A stretch of 64,000 bases of DNA. It comes from Caulochytrium protostelioides. Taxonomy: Eukaryota > Chytridiomycota > Caulochytriomycetes > Caulochytriales > Caulochytriaceae. Where the stretch lies: assembly GCA_003615045.1 (NCBI GenBank), contig ML014157.1, positions 3,376 through 67,375 on the forward strand. The letters run 5' to 3'. The translations under genes and the position numbers were made by a program. This document shows, in pieces, positions 17,715-27,540 of the stretch. The notes below the pieces were generated by a model. It saw only the letters and a program-made list of their open reading frames with translations. It ran no database searches and was not told where the DNA came from. Positions within the stretch are counted from its first letter, which is position 1, and the number at the start of each line of letters is the position of its first letter.

Positions 17715-20700
17715 ATGCTCGCCGGCCTGTCGCCGCCGCCGCCGCCGGGCGCGCCTGCGCCGCCGCGTGCCATGCCGACGGCGCCGCTCGATCCCGAGCA
17801 CGACGACCTCTGGGACCTCTCGCCCTTCCTGCATGCACAGGACGCTGACGATGCGCCCTTCGCCACCTACATCGGCGACCGCCACGCCATCCGCCTCCTG
17901 CGATCGCTGCCCCCGGGCGCCGCCGAAGCCCTCGCGGCCGATCGCGCCGCCACGGCCGCCGGGACCGCCGCTTTCCAGCTCGTCCAGCAGGTGCTCGCGT
18001 GGAAGTATGCGCCGCTCCGGGTGAAGGTGCCGAGGTATGCGACGCACGGCGCCATGATCCGCATGACTTGGGAGGACGCGGGCGCGTCCGCACCGTCGGC
18101 GACCGTCGCGTGGCGCTTCCTGGTGCGCGGCCGCGAGATGCCGTCGCGTGTTGCATGGCCCAAGACGACGCGGCAGCTGGTGCACGAATGGACCCAGCTG
18201 GCAGCGGCGCCCGTGTTCTTGGACGGCGATACCGCGGGGCGGCTGCCCGAGCGCCTGGCGGTGCTGCGTCACGCGGCGTCGCCCGCCGGCGGCGTCAACG
18301 CGGCACTCAAGACCGTCGCTAAGAAGGCGTTGGCGCAGCACGGCGCGCCGGTCGGCGTCTCGCGCGCCGCGATGCAATCGTCGATGGCGGCGCTGGCGCT
18401 GGCGCTCGAGATGGAGTTGGCGCCTCGTCTGGGCCAAGCGCTCTGCGACGCCGTCGGCGCGCCCGTGGCCGCCATCGCCGGGTACGATTTGGCCGTCGTG
18501 GTCCGCTTAACGCTCGTGGCCGGCGAGGCCTCGTTGACCGACTGCTTGCTCGTCGACTCGGGCGTGGCCGACACGGCATACGACTGGCGGTCGCGCGTAG
18601 TGCCTGCCATCGAGACGCACGCCGCGCCGCACTTGTTCTGTGCGCCGGGCTGGCCCGACGTCCACATCGGGGGTGATCCGTCCGTCGTCCCGCCGACGGC
18701 CGTCGGCATGTATGCGGTCGAGCAGAAACGGCATGCCGCGGTGCGTGTGACGCCGCTCAGCGCAGAGCTCCAGCATGCCGACGCGATGACCGTCACCCTG
18801 TGTCATCCGGATCTGAGCCCTCTCGCGTCGTCGGTGGCAACAGTGCCCCCCGATACGGAATCGGTCACATCGGCTTGGCTCCAGAACGCTGTGGCGACGA
18901 GCATGCCGCCTGCGGCCGCGGCGTCGCTGGAAGCTGCCTTGGTCTACGACGATTTTGCATACACCCCGGAGTCAGTGGTGCTTGTCACGCCCCCATCCGA
19001 GGAGACCATGCTGAACAAGGCGCGGGCTTTCACGATGGATACTACCATTTCGTATGACTTGACCTCCCTCGTGGACCACGTGCTGGATCAGGTGTACGGA
19101 TTAGGGGATTCCGAGACGCGTCGCTCCCAATCCGATTCGGCCAATCGTAGCAGCTCCACCAACTCGTGCAGCAGCAGCAGCAGCAGCAGTAGCAGTAGCA
19201 GTAGCAGTAGCAGCAGCAGCAGCAGTAGGAGCAGCAGCAGCTCAAGCAGCAGCTCAAGCAGCAGCTCAAGCAGCAACTCCAGCACGAGTCTAAGCGCCCA
19301 GTCCGACCAGGCCAGCCGCCATACTCTGCAGGCGCGCGACGAAACGGTGGCGACCATTGTGGCGGAGACTGAGGTGACCATGGCGGCCGAAGAGGGCCAC
19401 GCCACGCAGCAAGAGGACGCGGATGATGGCGCAGCCTCCGATACCCCTGCGGAAACAAACGATGCCCACTGCGGCGAGTACGATCTCAAAACGCCGAAGC
19501 GGTCATGGATCCTGGAGCAAACACCCGTGCCGGGTATGGGCGCCAAAGCCCATCCATGCGACCCGCCCGTGCCAGTCCCGCTTGTAGCGAAGCGGCAGCG
19601 CCGCTCGATCCCGACGTCGGAGGCGCCGAGTCCGCGGGTCCAGGAAACACCACTGCGTGCCTACGGTCAGAAGCACCGAGCCTCATCCGACGGCCAGCAG
19701 ACGCTGTGGACGAGTCCCATGCCCGCGCATCCGGAAAACACGCAGACGGACGATTTATGCGCGGTCCAGTCAACGACCACGACGACGCACACGACGACGC
19801 ATACGCATGCCCATTTGGATGACGTGCAGGCGGCTCAGACCCACCAGCACACCGAGCTTCCTGCGCAGGGCGAGACGTCGGCGCAAGCCGACCAAGCCAT
19901 GATGCTCTCGCGGCTCGAGACGAGCTCGGCGCGCTCGGGGTCGCTCTCGGCATCAGACGTGATGGACGCATCGCCCGTTACGGCGGTGGCCCTGACGGAG
20001 AGCCATCCCGAGGGAATGCGTCCGGTTGGATCCGATACCGCGTCGGTGACGCATGCGCAGCATTCCATGACGGCCTCGCGGCGCGAGCACCGCTCTTCAT
20101 CTCTCAGCTCGACGCGGACCGTTCGCGCGGTGCACACGACGACGACGACGACCACGATGCATCGCTCGGAAGAACGGACCGAGCAGCATATCGATTCATC
20201 CGCGGCTCAGCCCGATCTCCCCGCGCCGCAGCTAATGCCGGAGGTGACGGAGCCGGAAGATGACCCTGTGGAAAGCCCTCTGGCCGTGGAGCTAGCCGAG
20301 CAGACTCACCAGACAGAGATGTTGATCGTGCAAGATGTCGAGCAGGAGGATGAAATGGTGACCGTGGCCGAAATGGCGTCCAATGAAGCGGCTGCGCTCG
20401 ACGAATTGACGCATGAGGATTCCACGAAGCCGCATAGCGAATCGGTCATGTCTGATATCGTCGTGCAGCAGAGCGAGTCGGTCGAGTCCGATGTCGTGAT
20501 TCAGCACGATGGATCGGTTGTGCAAGGCATCTCGATGACGGCTGAGGAGACTACCCTGCTGCACGACGAACCGGTTCAGCACGATGTTGAACACATTGAG
20601 TCGACGCATTCGCCGATGCCTGATGAGGTGATGCAGCAGGAATCGGTTCAGATAGAAACCTCGACTCAGCAGGAACCGACGAACTTATCGCATCAGGATG

Positions 20701-22736
20701 TGGCCATGCAGCACACCGAGACGGTTGAGCAAGGTGGCTCCGTTTCGCACGATGTAGTCGACGTTCTGCCGAGCGAGGTGGTCGGAGAGCCCTTGACGGA
20801 GCAGGATCTGGCGGTCCAGGATCAACTGGTTGTGGAAGAGCTTGAGGACGCCTACGAGCACTACCTTCACCAGGGTGCCCAGGGAACGCAGCCGGCCGAG
20901 CGTCAGGCAGACTTGCCAGACGAGGTGCAAGAAGCGTATGACGAAGACCCGCCAGCGCAGCCGCCCTCGGACGAAGAAGCGCAGGTGGATCAGGAGATGT
21001 TGCAGCTCCAAGTCCATGAGCAGCTGGACCATGACGACGACGAGTGTCTTGATGAGACGCATGACGCGTCATCCCACGCGCAGCATGCTGAGCATCATGA
21101 ACTGCATACCGGGCAGCATACCGAGCAGCATATTGAGCACCGACTGGCGCATGTGGATCATCACGAGCAGCATACTCAGCAGCAAGCAGATGAGCACGGA
21201 AAAGAGCAACATGAAGCGCGCGTGGGGCAGATCTCTGAAGAGGCGCAGCAAGCCAGTACTCAACCCTCTCGGGACGTCACCGTTGAGGAGCTGATGCACG
21301 AGGCCGACCAGAAGAATAACGCGACAATGACGACTACGACGACAACAACCGTCAAGACCGTGGTCGAAAAACATGTGGAGCAGACCAACGCCTCCAGCGA
21401 CGCGGTTGCCGACGCGGACGCAGATTCGGATGCGGATGCAAATGTCGCTGTTAACATTAAGACGGATGATGCCGATGCCGATATCAAGACGGATGTTGAC
21501 ATCGCCGTCGAGACGACAACTGACGTCAAGACCGATGTCGAGGCGGACGTCGCTCCACACGAGTCGGACGTACCGAAGTTGCCGCCCGTGGCGACATCGG
21601 ACCCGCGCGAGGCCGATAGCTCCAATGTGGATTCCAGCTCGTCGAGCAGCGCGGACGAGGCCCCGCACGCGCCAGCGGCTGCCGCCGCTACGCCAGGCCG
21701 CTCGGCCTCCCACTTCGTCTCCAGTTTCATGCCGACGCGCTTGCGCGGGATCACCACCAACGTCAAGAACATGATCGCGACGCCGATTCGGCGACACAAA
21801 GAGGCTAAAGAGGCCAAAGAAGCACAAGGTGCCAAAGAGGCGAATGCGGCCAGACAAGCGAATGAAGTCGACGAGATCAGCGAGATCAACGAGCCTGAGT
21901 CGGTAGCCCTGGAGGAGCCTGTCGATTCGTCTGAAGCCGACGTCGTCACGACAAAGTCGGAGTTTGTGCACGTGGAAGCGCAGCATGCTGAGACTGTCAA
22001 CGCACCCGAAGGCGACGTCGTCTCGGCCGCGTCAGAAGCCGCCGCTTCAAGCTCGCCGAGCGCATCGAGCGCATCGAACGCCGACACGGCGGCGGAGATG
22101 GGGTATGCGGCGCAGTGCCACGTAGCGCAGCACTTCACGACGCAGTACGACCACGACGGCGTGGTGCATACCGCGTCACAGTCGCGCGAAGTGATCGAGA
22201 TCGATGACGGCGACATCGTCCGCACGACGGTCGTCGACGACGCGGAGGTGCGCGACGGCGATGTCGTGACCGCCTCAGACCACCGTGAACACACGGACGC
22301 CCATCCCTCGCATGCGTCCGTGTCGCTGCTGCCGCCCACCGCGTCGCTGAGCCGTCCGTCGTCTGCGCTGCTGGCGCCGCCGCCCGCTTCAGTGATGCTG
22401 ACCGGCGACACGGACGGGGGCTACCCCGTCGACGAGACACGGAGTATGATCAGTGGCGTCGGAACGATCCCCGAAACTGTCTTCTCTTTGCCCGGCTGGT
22501 CGCGGCCCGTGAGTGTGAACACGGGTTGGTCCTTTGCGAGCCATGGCGAGGAAGAGCATGCTGATCCTGGTGAGGACGCTGGCGACACCGACGTGGGCCA
22601 GGCGACGCCCGTGCCGGATGATGCTCGGATGCATCCGGGTGCCGAGGACGGCCATGCGAGCGACGGCATGGAGACCGCCGTCGATACGAGTGAGCCCGCA
22701 TCTCCGCGTATAGCTGCCATGGAGATGGGCCCTTGA
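17715..22736 (+). CDS. Very large protein with a globular N-terminus and long acidic, Ser-rich and His/Gln-rich disordered regions
   Basis: I do not recognise a family. The product is 1,673 residues from the ATG at 17715 (a second ATG at 17772 is also possible). Residues about 20-475 have ordinary composition and look globular. A poly-Ser stretch encoded by AGC repeats lies at about 485-526. A long disordered part follows, rich in Glu, Asp, Gln, Thr and Val, with loosely repeated phrases built around ESV, VVQ and QHD (about 900-1050). A His/Gln-rich block (about 1120-1175) has phrases such as HTGQHTEQHIEH. A conserved-looking basic segment (about 1335-1362) reads SFMPTRLRGITTNVKNMIATP and is followed by KEAKEAKEAQGAKEA, a possible helix. 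No signal peptide or membrane span is evident. It could be a scaffold or a nuclear or cytoskeletal adaptor. Confidence 0.7.
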   Translation: MLAGLSPPPPPGAPAPPRAMPTAPLDPEHDDLWDLSPFLHAQDADDAPFATYIGDRHAIRLLRSLPPGAAEALAADRAATAAGTAAFQLVQQVLAWKYAPLRVKVPRYATHGAMIRMTWEDAGASAPSATVAWRFLVRGREMPSRVAWPKTTRQLVHEWTQLAAAPVFLDGDTAGRLPERLAVLRHAASPAGGVNAALKTVAKKALAQHGAPVGVSRAAMQSSMAALALALEMELAPRLGQALCDAVGAPVAAIAGYDLAVVVRLTLVAGEASLTDCLLVDSGVADTAYDWRSRVVPAIETHAAPHLFCAPGWPDVHIGGDPSVVPPTAVGMYAVEQKRHAAVRVTPLSAELQHADAMTVTLCHPDLSPLASSVATVPPDTESVTSAWLQNAVATSMPPAAAASLEAALVYDDFAYTPESVVLVTPPSEETMLNKARAFTMDTTISYDLTSLVDHVLDQVYGLGDSETRRSQSDSANRSSSTNSCSSSSSSSSSSSSSSSSSSSRSSSSSSSSSSSSSSSNSSTSLSAQSDQASRHTLQARDETVATIVAETEVTMAAEEGHATQQEDADDGAASDTPAETNDAHCGEYDLKTPKRSWILEQTPVPGMGAKAHPCDPPVPVPLVAKRQRRSIPTSEAPSPRVQETPLRAYGQKHRASSDGQQTLWTSPMPAHPENTQTDDLCAVQSTTTTTHTTTHTHAHLDDVQAAQTHQHTELPAQGETSAQADQAMMLSRLETSSARSGSLSASDVMDASPVTAVALTESHPEGMRPVGSDTASVTHAQHSMTASRREHRSSSLSSTRTVRAVHTTTTTTTMHRSEERTEQHIDSSAAQPDLPAPQLMPEVTEPEDDPVESPLAVELAEQTHQTEMLIVQDVEQEDEMVTVAEMASNEAAALDELTHEDSTKPHSESVMSDIVVQQSESVESDVVIQHDGSVVQGISMTAEETTLLHDEPVQHDVEHIESTHSPMPDEVMQQESVQIETSTQQEPTNLSHQDVAMQHTETVEQGGSVSHDVVDVLPSEVVGEPLTEQDLAVQDQLVVEELEDAYEHYLHQGAQGTQPAERQADLPDEVQEAYDEDPPAQPPSDEEAQVDQEMLQLQVHEQLDHDDDECLDETHDASSHAQHAEHHELHTGQHTEQHIEHRLAHVDHHEQHTQQQADEHGKEQHEARVGQISEEAQQASTQPSRDVTVEELMHEADQKNNATMTTTTTTTVKTVVEKHVEQTNASSDAVADADADSDADANVAVNIKTDDADADIKTDVDIAVETTTDVKTDVEADVAPHESDVPKLPPVATSDPREADSSNVDSSSSSSADEAPHAPAAAAATPGRSASHFVSSFMPTRLRGITTNVKNMIATPIRRHKEAKEAKEAQGAKEANAARQANEVDEISEINEPESVALEEPVDSSEADVVTTKSEFVHVEAQHAETVNAPEGDVVSAASEAAASSSPSASSASNADTAAEMGYAAQCHVAQHFTTQYDHDGVVHTASQSREVIEIDDGDIVRTTVVDDAEVRDGDVVTASDHREHTDAHPSHASVSLLPPTASLSRPSSALLAPPPASVMLTGDTDGGYPVDETRSMISGVGTIPETVFSLPGWSRPVSVNTGWSFASHGEEEHADPGEDAGDTDVGQATPVPDDARMHPGAEDGHASDGMETAVDTSEPASPRIAAMEMGP
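19168..19276 (+). repeat. AGC/AGT trinucleotide array encoding poly-Ser
   Basis: In-frame AGC and AGT codons with a few interruptions form the poly-Ser stretch of the large protein at 17715-22736. Confidence 0.92.
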
Positions 22737-23966
22737 TTGGGGCATTGCCCGCGCCGTGATTGCACATGCAGAGGATCTTCTGGTTCGTGATGCATGATAT
22801 ATTAGTTTACATGAGGCGATCGCGACCACGGCGAATGAAGGGGTCGTATAGTGGATCATTCAGTGGTCCATTCAGATCGGCTCTGATCTGCTTGAAGCGT
22901 TCCTGCTCGAGAATATGCGCGGCGACGGCGATGGCGACGATGAGGAAGCGTCCGGCCGAACTCCGACGGCGGTCGGTGGCTTGGACGCCTCACACGATCG
23001 CTCCGGGCTGAGCGAGGCGGCCGCGCAGGCGACCTGGCGAGCCGTCCGCCCCCCGCAAGTGGGGTCTGAGGTGCTCTGCGGAGCGGAGGCTGCACCACTT
23101 GCGCGCGCTCGGTCCCTCTTGCCAGCCCGTTCTGCGGCGTCCTGCAGGCTCGGGGCTGGCTCGAGGCATGGGACCAGCTCAGCCCGCCGACACCGCCCGC
23201 TTCCGCCACATCCGGCGGACGGCCGTGTCGGCGGGCGCCAGAATGAGGGATCGTTGTCTCCGCTCGACCCGAACCCCGACGTGGCCCTCGCCTCGCGGGA
23301 TGCGGGTCGCGCGTTGCGCACCGAACCCCGACGCTGCCTCGGCGGGCCAGCTAGGACACACACGCCATGCAGGAGGGTGGTGGTGGTGGTGCGCCGAGTC
23401 TCGCTGGCCGGGTCCTGCGAGCCAGCATGGACCGTATGAACCTGGCGAACGTGCGTGGCCAGAGGAGTCAGGCGAGAGCAGTCGTCGCGGTCGGCCGTGC
23501 TGGGCAGCGTCACGAGTACCGACATGTCAGATTAACTGGAACCCGCTCTCACGAGACGGTGTGTGCTGGCGGTGATGCAACCGAGTCAACGGCTTCCATT
23601 CCCTCCCCTTTCTGGTCCAGGACGGTGCGCCCCTCTTTCTCTGTCCTCCGCAGAAACTCCGCCTCCTTCCCTCTTGACCGGACCTGACCGCGCATTCGAT
23701 TTGAGGGTCGTTCCACACTTACCTGGGTGTTCCATCCCCCCATCGCCCACCCCCCTCTTCCCTCACCCCCACCTTATCCGAGTTTGCATGGACCACACGC
23801 CTGCTCGTGCTCCCGTACTTTGACGCTGCGTTCGCCTCCGAAGACTTTGCCTATCCACGGCACTTCGGGTTCGTCTTTCGTACTGTTGGACATCGGTGCG
23901 CCTTGCCCGACCTCGCCGCTTCTTTTATTCCCCGATTTTCACCCGCGCTCTGCCCTTGTTGCCACG
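22737..23966. other. Intergenic region upstream of NOG1
   Basis: No gene was recognised. Overlapping frames of 100-217 codons on both strands are Arg/Ser/Pro-rich and lack domains. A pyrimidine-rich stretch (about 23600-23960) precedes the NOG1 start and may be its core promoter and 5' leader. Confidence 0.45.
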
Positions 23967-26129
23967 ATGTCCTCGTACTACAATTTCAAGAAAATCCAGG
24001 TCATTCCGGGCTCGGAGGATCTGCTCAACATCATCCTGAGCAAAATCCAGCGCAAGACGCCGACTGTGATTCACCCGGGCTACAAGATCTCTCGTATTCG
24101 AGAGTTCTACATGCGCAAAATCAAGTTTGCCCAGGACTGCTTCGACGAGAAGCTCGACCACATCACCGGCGAGTTCCCCAAGCTCGACGAGATCCATCCC
24201 TTCTATGCTGATTTGATGAACGTGCTCTACGACCGCGACCACTACAAGCTGGCGCTCGGCCAGATCAGCAAGGCCAAACACCTCATCGACAGCGTCGCCA
24301 AGGACTACACCCGTCTCGTCAAGTTCGGTGACTCGCTTTACCGCTGCAAGCAGCTGAAGGTCGCCGCCCTCGGCCGCATGGCGACCATCATCAAGCGCCA
24401 AAAGGACTCGCTGACCTACCTCGAGCAGGTCCGTCAGCACTTGGCCCGTCTGCCCTCCATCGACCCCAACACTCGCACCCTGCTCGTGTGCGGCTACCCG
24501 AACGTTGGCAAATCCTCGTTTATGAACAAGCTGACCCGCGCGGACGTCGATGTCCAGCCGTACGCTTTCACCACCAAGTCGCTCTTTGTCGGCCACATGG
24601 ACTACAAGTACCTGCGCTGGCAGCTGATTGACACGCCCGGTATCCTGGACCACCCCTTGGAGGACCGCAACACAATCGAAATGCAGTCCGTGACGGCGCT
24701 CGCGCACCTGCGCGCGTGTGTGCTTTTCTTTATCGATCTCTCGGAAGAGTGCGGGTTCTCGATCGATGCTCAGCTCAACCTGTACAACACGATCAAGCCC
24801 CTCTTTGCCGGCAAGCCCACCGTCATGGTCGTCAACAAGATCGACAAGAAGCGCATGGAGGACCTCGATGCCCCGACGCGCGAGCGCATTGAGGCCATGC
24901 TCGCCCGTGACGGCGTCACGCTCGCCCAGCAGTCCTGCTACACGGACGAGGGCGTCATTGCCGTCCGCGACACCGCGTGCGATCTGCTCATCGCGGCCCG
25001 TGCCGATATGAAGCTCCGTTCGCACCGCGTCCAGGACGTGCTCAACAAGCTCCACGTGGCGCAGCCGCAGGCCCGCGACGACGTGGCCCGCCCGGCCTTT
25101 GTGCCCGAGGCGGCGCTCGAGCGCCAGCGCGCGGCCAAGGAGATGGTCCGCGACCCGGATACCGGCGAACTTGTGCCCCTGAAGCGCAGCATGACGCTGG
25201 CCCGCGACGTCGAGGCCGAGCACGGCGGTGCCGGCGTGTACAATGTCAACCTGAAGGACCGCTACCTGCTCGCCAATGACGACTGGAAGCAGGACATCAT
25301 CCCCGAGCTGATGGACGGCAAGAACATTGCGGACTTTATCGACCCGGACATCGCCGAGCGTCTCGCCGCCCTGGAGGAAGAGGAGGAGCGTCTGATTGCC
25401 GAGGGCTTCTACGACGACAACACGCCGGACCTGACGCCCGCCGAGCTGGAGACCCGCGCCCGTGCCAAGATCATCCGCGACAAGAAGGCGCTCGCGCGCG
25501 CCGCGCATTCGAGCCTCGCCACAATGCCGCGTATGGAGCTTCACGGCCGCCTCGACCCCCGTCCGGAGCGCATCACGCGCCGTCTCAACACGCTGCCCAT
25601 TCTCGCTCGCCGTCTTGCGGCCAAGGGCAAGGATCTGCCGGCGGTGTTGCAGGCCGATAAGGCGCGCGCAAAGCTCGTCGAGTCCGAGCGCGGCCTGAAG
25701 CGCTCGCGCGCCGACGTCGACGCTATGGACTGCGACGACGGCGTCTCAGTCGCGACTAGTGTCGTCTCGGCCTCGGGCCGCGTCAACAGCAAGGCGCTGT
25801 ACGGCACTGGCATTGGCAAGACGGCACAGCTCATGCGCAGCGTGTCGCAGGGCGGCTGGCGCGCGGCTGCCGAGGACCCCGCATACGCCCGCAAGCCGAG
25901 CGAGGTCATGAAGATGCGCCGTCTCGAGGGCGACCAGAAGAACCGCCAGCTCATGGGCCTCGCCCCGGGCAAGGCTCAGTACAACCAGGCTATCAAGGAG
26001 GTCCGCTTCACCCAGCGCGGGCCCAACCTCATGGCCAAGCGCGGCGAGTCCGACCGTCACATCATGACCAAGATGCCGAAGCACTTGTTCTCGGGCAAGC
26101 GCACCATCGGCAAGACCGACCGTCGTTAA
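23967..26129 (+). CDS. NOG1: Nucleolar GTP-binding protein 1 (Nog1), 60S ribosome assembly factor
   Basis: Obg-family GTPase that binds pre-60S particles in the nucleolus. It inserts its C-terminal tail into the peptide exit tunnel and is released in the cytoplasm. The 720-residue product starts [14 protein letters not shown], the family N-terminus, with [18 protein letters not shown] following in the helical N-domain. GTPase motifs are in order: G1 GYPNVGKSS about 175-183, G3 DTPG about 215, G4 NKID about 289. The downstream NOGCT-type region and a Lys/Arg-rich tail ([13 protein letters not shown]) complete the protein. The frame is uninterrupted. The upstream extension to 23727 starts at GTG and is not needed. 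The assignment is secure. Confidence 0.96.
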   Translation: MSSYYNFKKIQVIPGSEDLLNIILSKIQRKTPTVIHPGYKISRIREFYMRKIKFAQDCFDEKLDHITGEFPKLDEIHPFYADLMNVLYDRDHYKLALGQISKAKHLIDSVAKDYTRLVKFGDSLYRCKQLKVAALGRMATIIKRQKDSLTYLEQVRQHLARLPSIDPNTRTLLVCGYPNVGKSSFMNKLTRADVDVQPYAFTTKSLFVGHMDYKYLRWQLIDTPGILDHPLEDRNTIEMQSVTALAHLRACVLFFIDLSEECGFSIDAQLNLYNTIKPLFAGKPTVMVVNKIDKKRMEDLDAPTRERIEAMLARDGVTLAQQSCYTDEGVIAVRDTACDLLIAARADMKLRSHRVQDVLNKLHVAQPQARDDVARPAFVPEAALERQRAAKEMVRDPDTGELVPLKRSMTLARDVEAEHGGAGVYNVNLKDRYLLANDDWKQDIIPELMDGKNIADFIDPDIAERLAALEEEEERLIAEGFYDDNTPDLTPAELETRARAKIIRDKKALARAAHSSLATMPRMELHGRLDPRPERITRRLNTLPILARRLAAKGKDLPAVLQADKARAKLVESERGLKRSRADVDAMDCDDGVSVATSVVSASGRVNSKALYGTGIGKTAQLMRSVSQGGWRAAAEDPAYARKPSEVMKMRRLEGDQKNRQLMGLAPGKAQYNQAIKEVRFTQRGPNLMAKRGESDRHIMTKMPKHLFSGKRTIGKTDRR

Positions 26130-26763
26130 TCGGCGCGGCGCATCCTGCCACGTCCTTTTCTTGCCGTTGCCCTTGCGCAGTGTTTCCGTTTCTTGTTCTG
26201 TTCTTCTACATTTCTCGCACTCTTTTCGTTTCATGCCGTTTCGCTGCTTGCTTGGCTCGGCGCTTCGGGCTCGCCGTTCCGCCGCGGCGACCTGGCGTCG
26301 GCCCGAGACGAATCACCGCTTCGCTTTTCCGTGGCTACCTCCGATCTGCGATCGCTCTCTGGTCAAAGCACCCGCAACAGCGGTTCTGTATTCCACCCTC
26401 GACGCCATTTTTTTATTGGAGGCGCGGTGGCCGATCCGCGTCGCGGTAAACCCCTTCGCCTCTCGTACCTTTCCTCTTCCTCCTCCTTCCTGCCTCTTCG
26501 TTCTTCTATTGAGTTTGCTGGCGCGGTCCTTTCCTATGGTTCGGTCGATGGGTACTCTTGACCGCTGGTTCATTATTTAATTTCATTCTTCAAGCCTAGC
26601 TGGTGTTTGGTGGACCCCCTATAGGAGGATACGATACGATCCGACGCTGCAAGATGACCGATGTTTGGCCTGGTACGCTGACAAACGGGCACAGCCCGTT
26701 TTATATTTTTTCAAAGAACATACGTGACAACGTATGCTCAGACATATAGGCTGATCCTCACCT
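26130..26763. other. NOG1 3' flank and DNA next to the right end of Fanzor remnant C
   Basis: No gene was recognised. In the orientation of remnant C the bases just below 26764 are the ones that would have served as its guide or flank sequence. Confidence 0.45.
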
Positions 26764-26825
26764 AACACAAACTTCATCCCCTTCTTGGTGCCCCTTAGGG
26801 GCTCCCCACGGAGGCAGTCCGCATT
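26764..26825 (-). repeat. Shared right-end segment of Fanzor remnant C; candidate guide-RNA scaffold
   Basis: Read on the minus strand it begins AATGCGGACTGCCTCCGTGG and ends AAGTTTGTGTT. A perfect GCCCC-TAA-GGGGC hairpin lies in the middle. It corresponds to segments at 912-970, 42878-42938 and 52618-52680, and homology ends at the same GTGTT. Confidence 0.55.
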
Positions 26826-27540
26826 AGGTTTATCGCCGGATGAGCTCGCTGACGACGGGCTGCAGGGAAGGCTTACCTGGGGAGACACCACAGCGCGGTC
26901 GATCGGACCCGTGAGGTTAGGCAGCGTCGGATGTTCAACGCGGCAACGAGATCACGATTTACAAAGTTGCCGTGGGTCGCATCACACCACAGCAAACCTC
27001 GGACCACGATCCCCTGGCGCCGGAGTTGACCGGGCTACAGGACCACATGCGCCTGAGCATACATCTGGATGTTACGGACCGGGTTGACCGGCGTCGACGC
27101 CGTCGGGTGGGCGCCCGCCCGGCTCGCGCGAGAGATCGGCACGGCCATCGGGTCCTGGACTTGCACCTTGGCCAGGACCCGATTCGCCTCGGCATGCACC
27201 TAGGTCGTCCGGGACTTGTCGGCCAGGACAGGGCGGAACCGTTGGGCGCACGCCCGGTACGCGCGAGCTATTGGAACGGTGATCTCGCCCTCGCCGCCGG
27301 AGACAAACTTGGCCGCGCCATAGGCGTCCACCACTTCAGCGACCAGGGGTTTCATCTCCGTGGCCGCCCCCTCGTCGACGCGTTTCAAGAAAAACGCAAA
27401 CACGCGCTACTTGCTTCCGTACAGCCGCGCGCGCTGGCGTGCCCAACGCGGCTTCAGGTACTCGGCGCACACCGGCTCGTACGTGACGAGCCGCGCCTCG
27501 AGGAAGACCTGGCGCCTTAAAGATCATTCACGCCATCAAT
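26764..27540 (-). pseudogene. Fanzor/TnpB-like remnant C (middle to right end)
   Basis: On the minus strand the translation first reads FLKRVDEGAATEMKP, then VVDAYGAAKFVSGGEGEI. A degraded RuvC-II block follows (LADKSRTT, with the catalytic Glu changed to Lys). Further on it reads NPVRNIQMYAQAHVVL, stop, IVVRGLLWCDATHGNF, and the RuvC-III block VNRDLVAALNIRRCL, whose catalytic Asp is intact. At least two in-frame stops and a small insertion beside the YGAA block show inactivity. The shared right-end segment follows at 26764-26825. The N-terminal part and RuvC-I are not recognisable. Confidence 0.78.
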
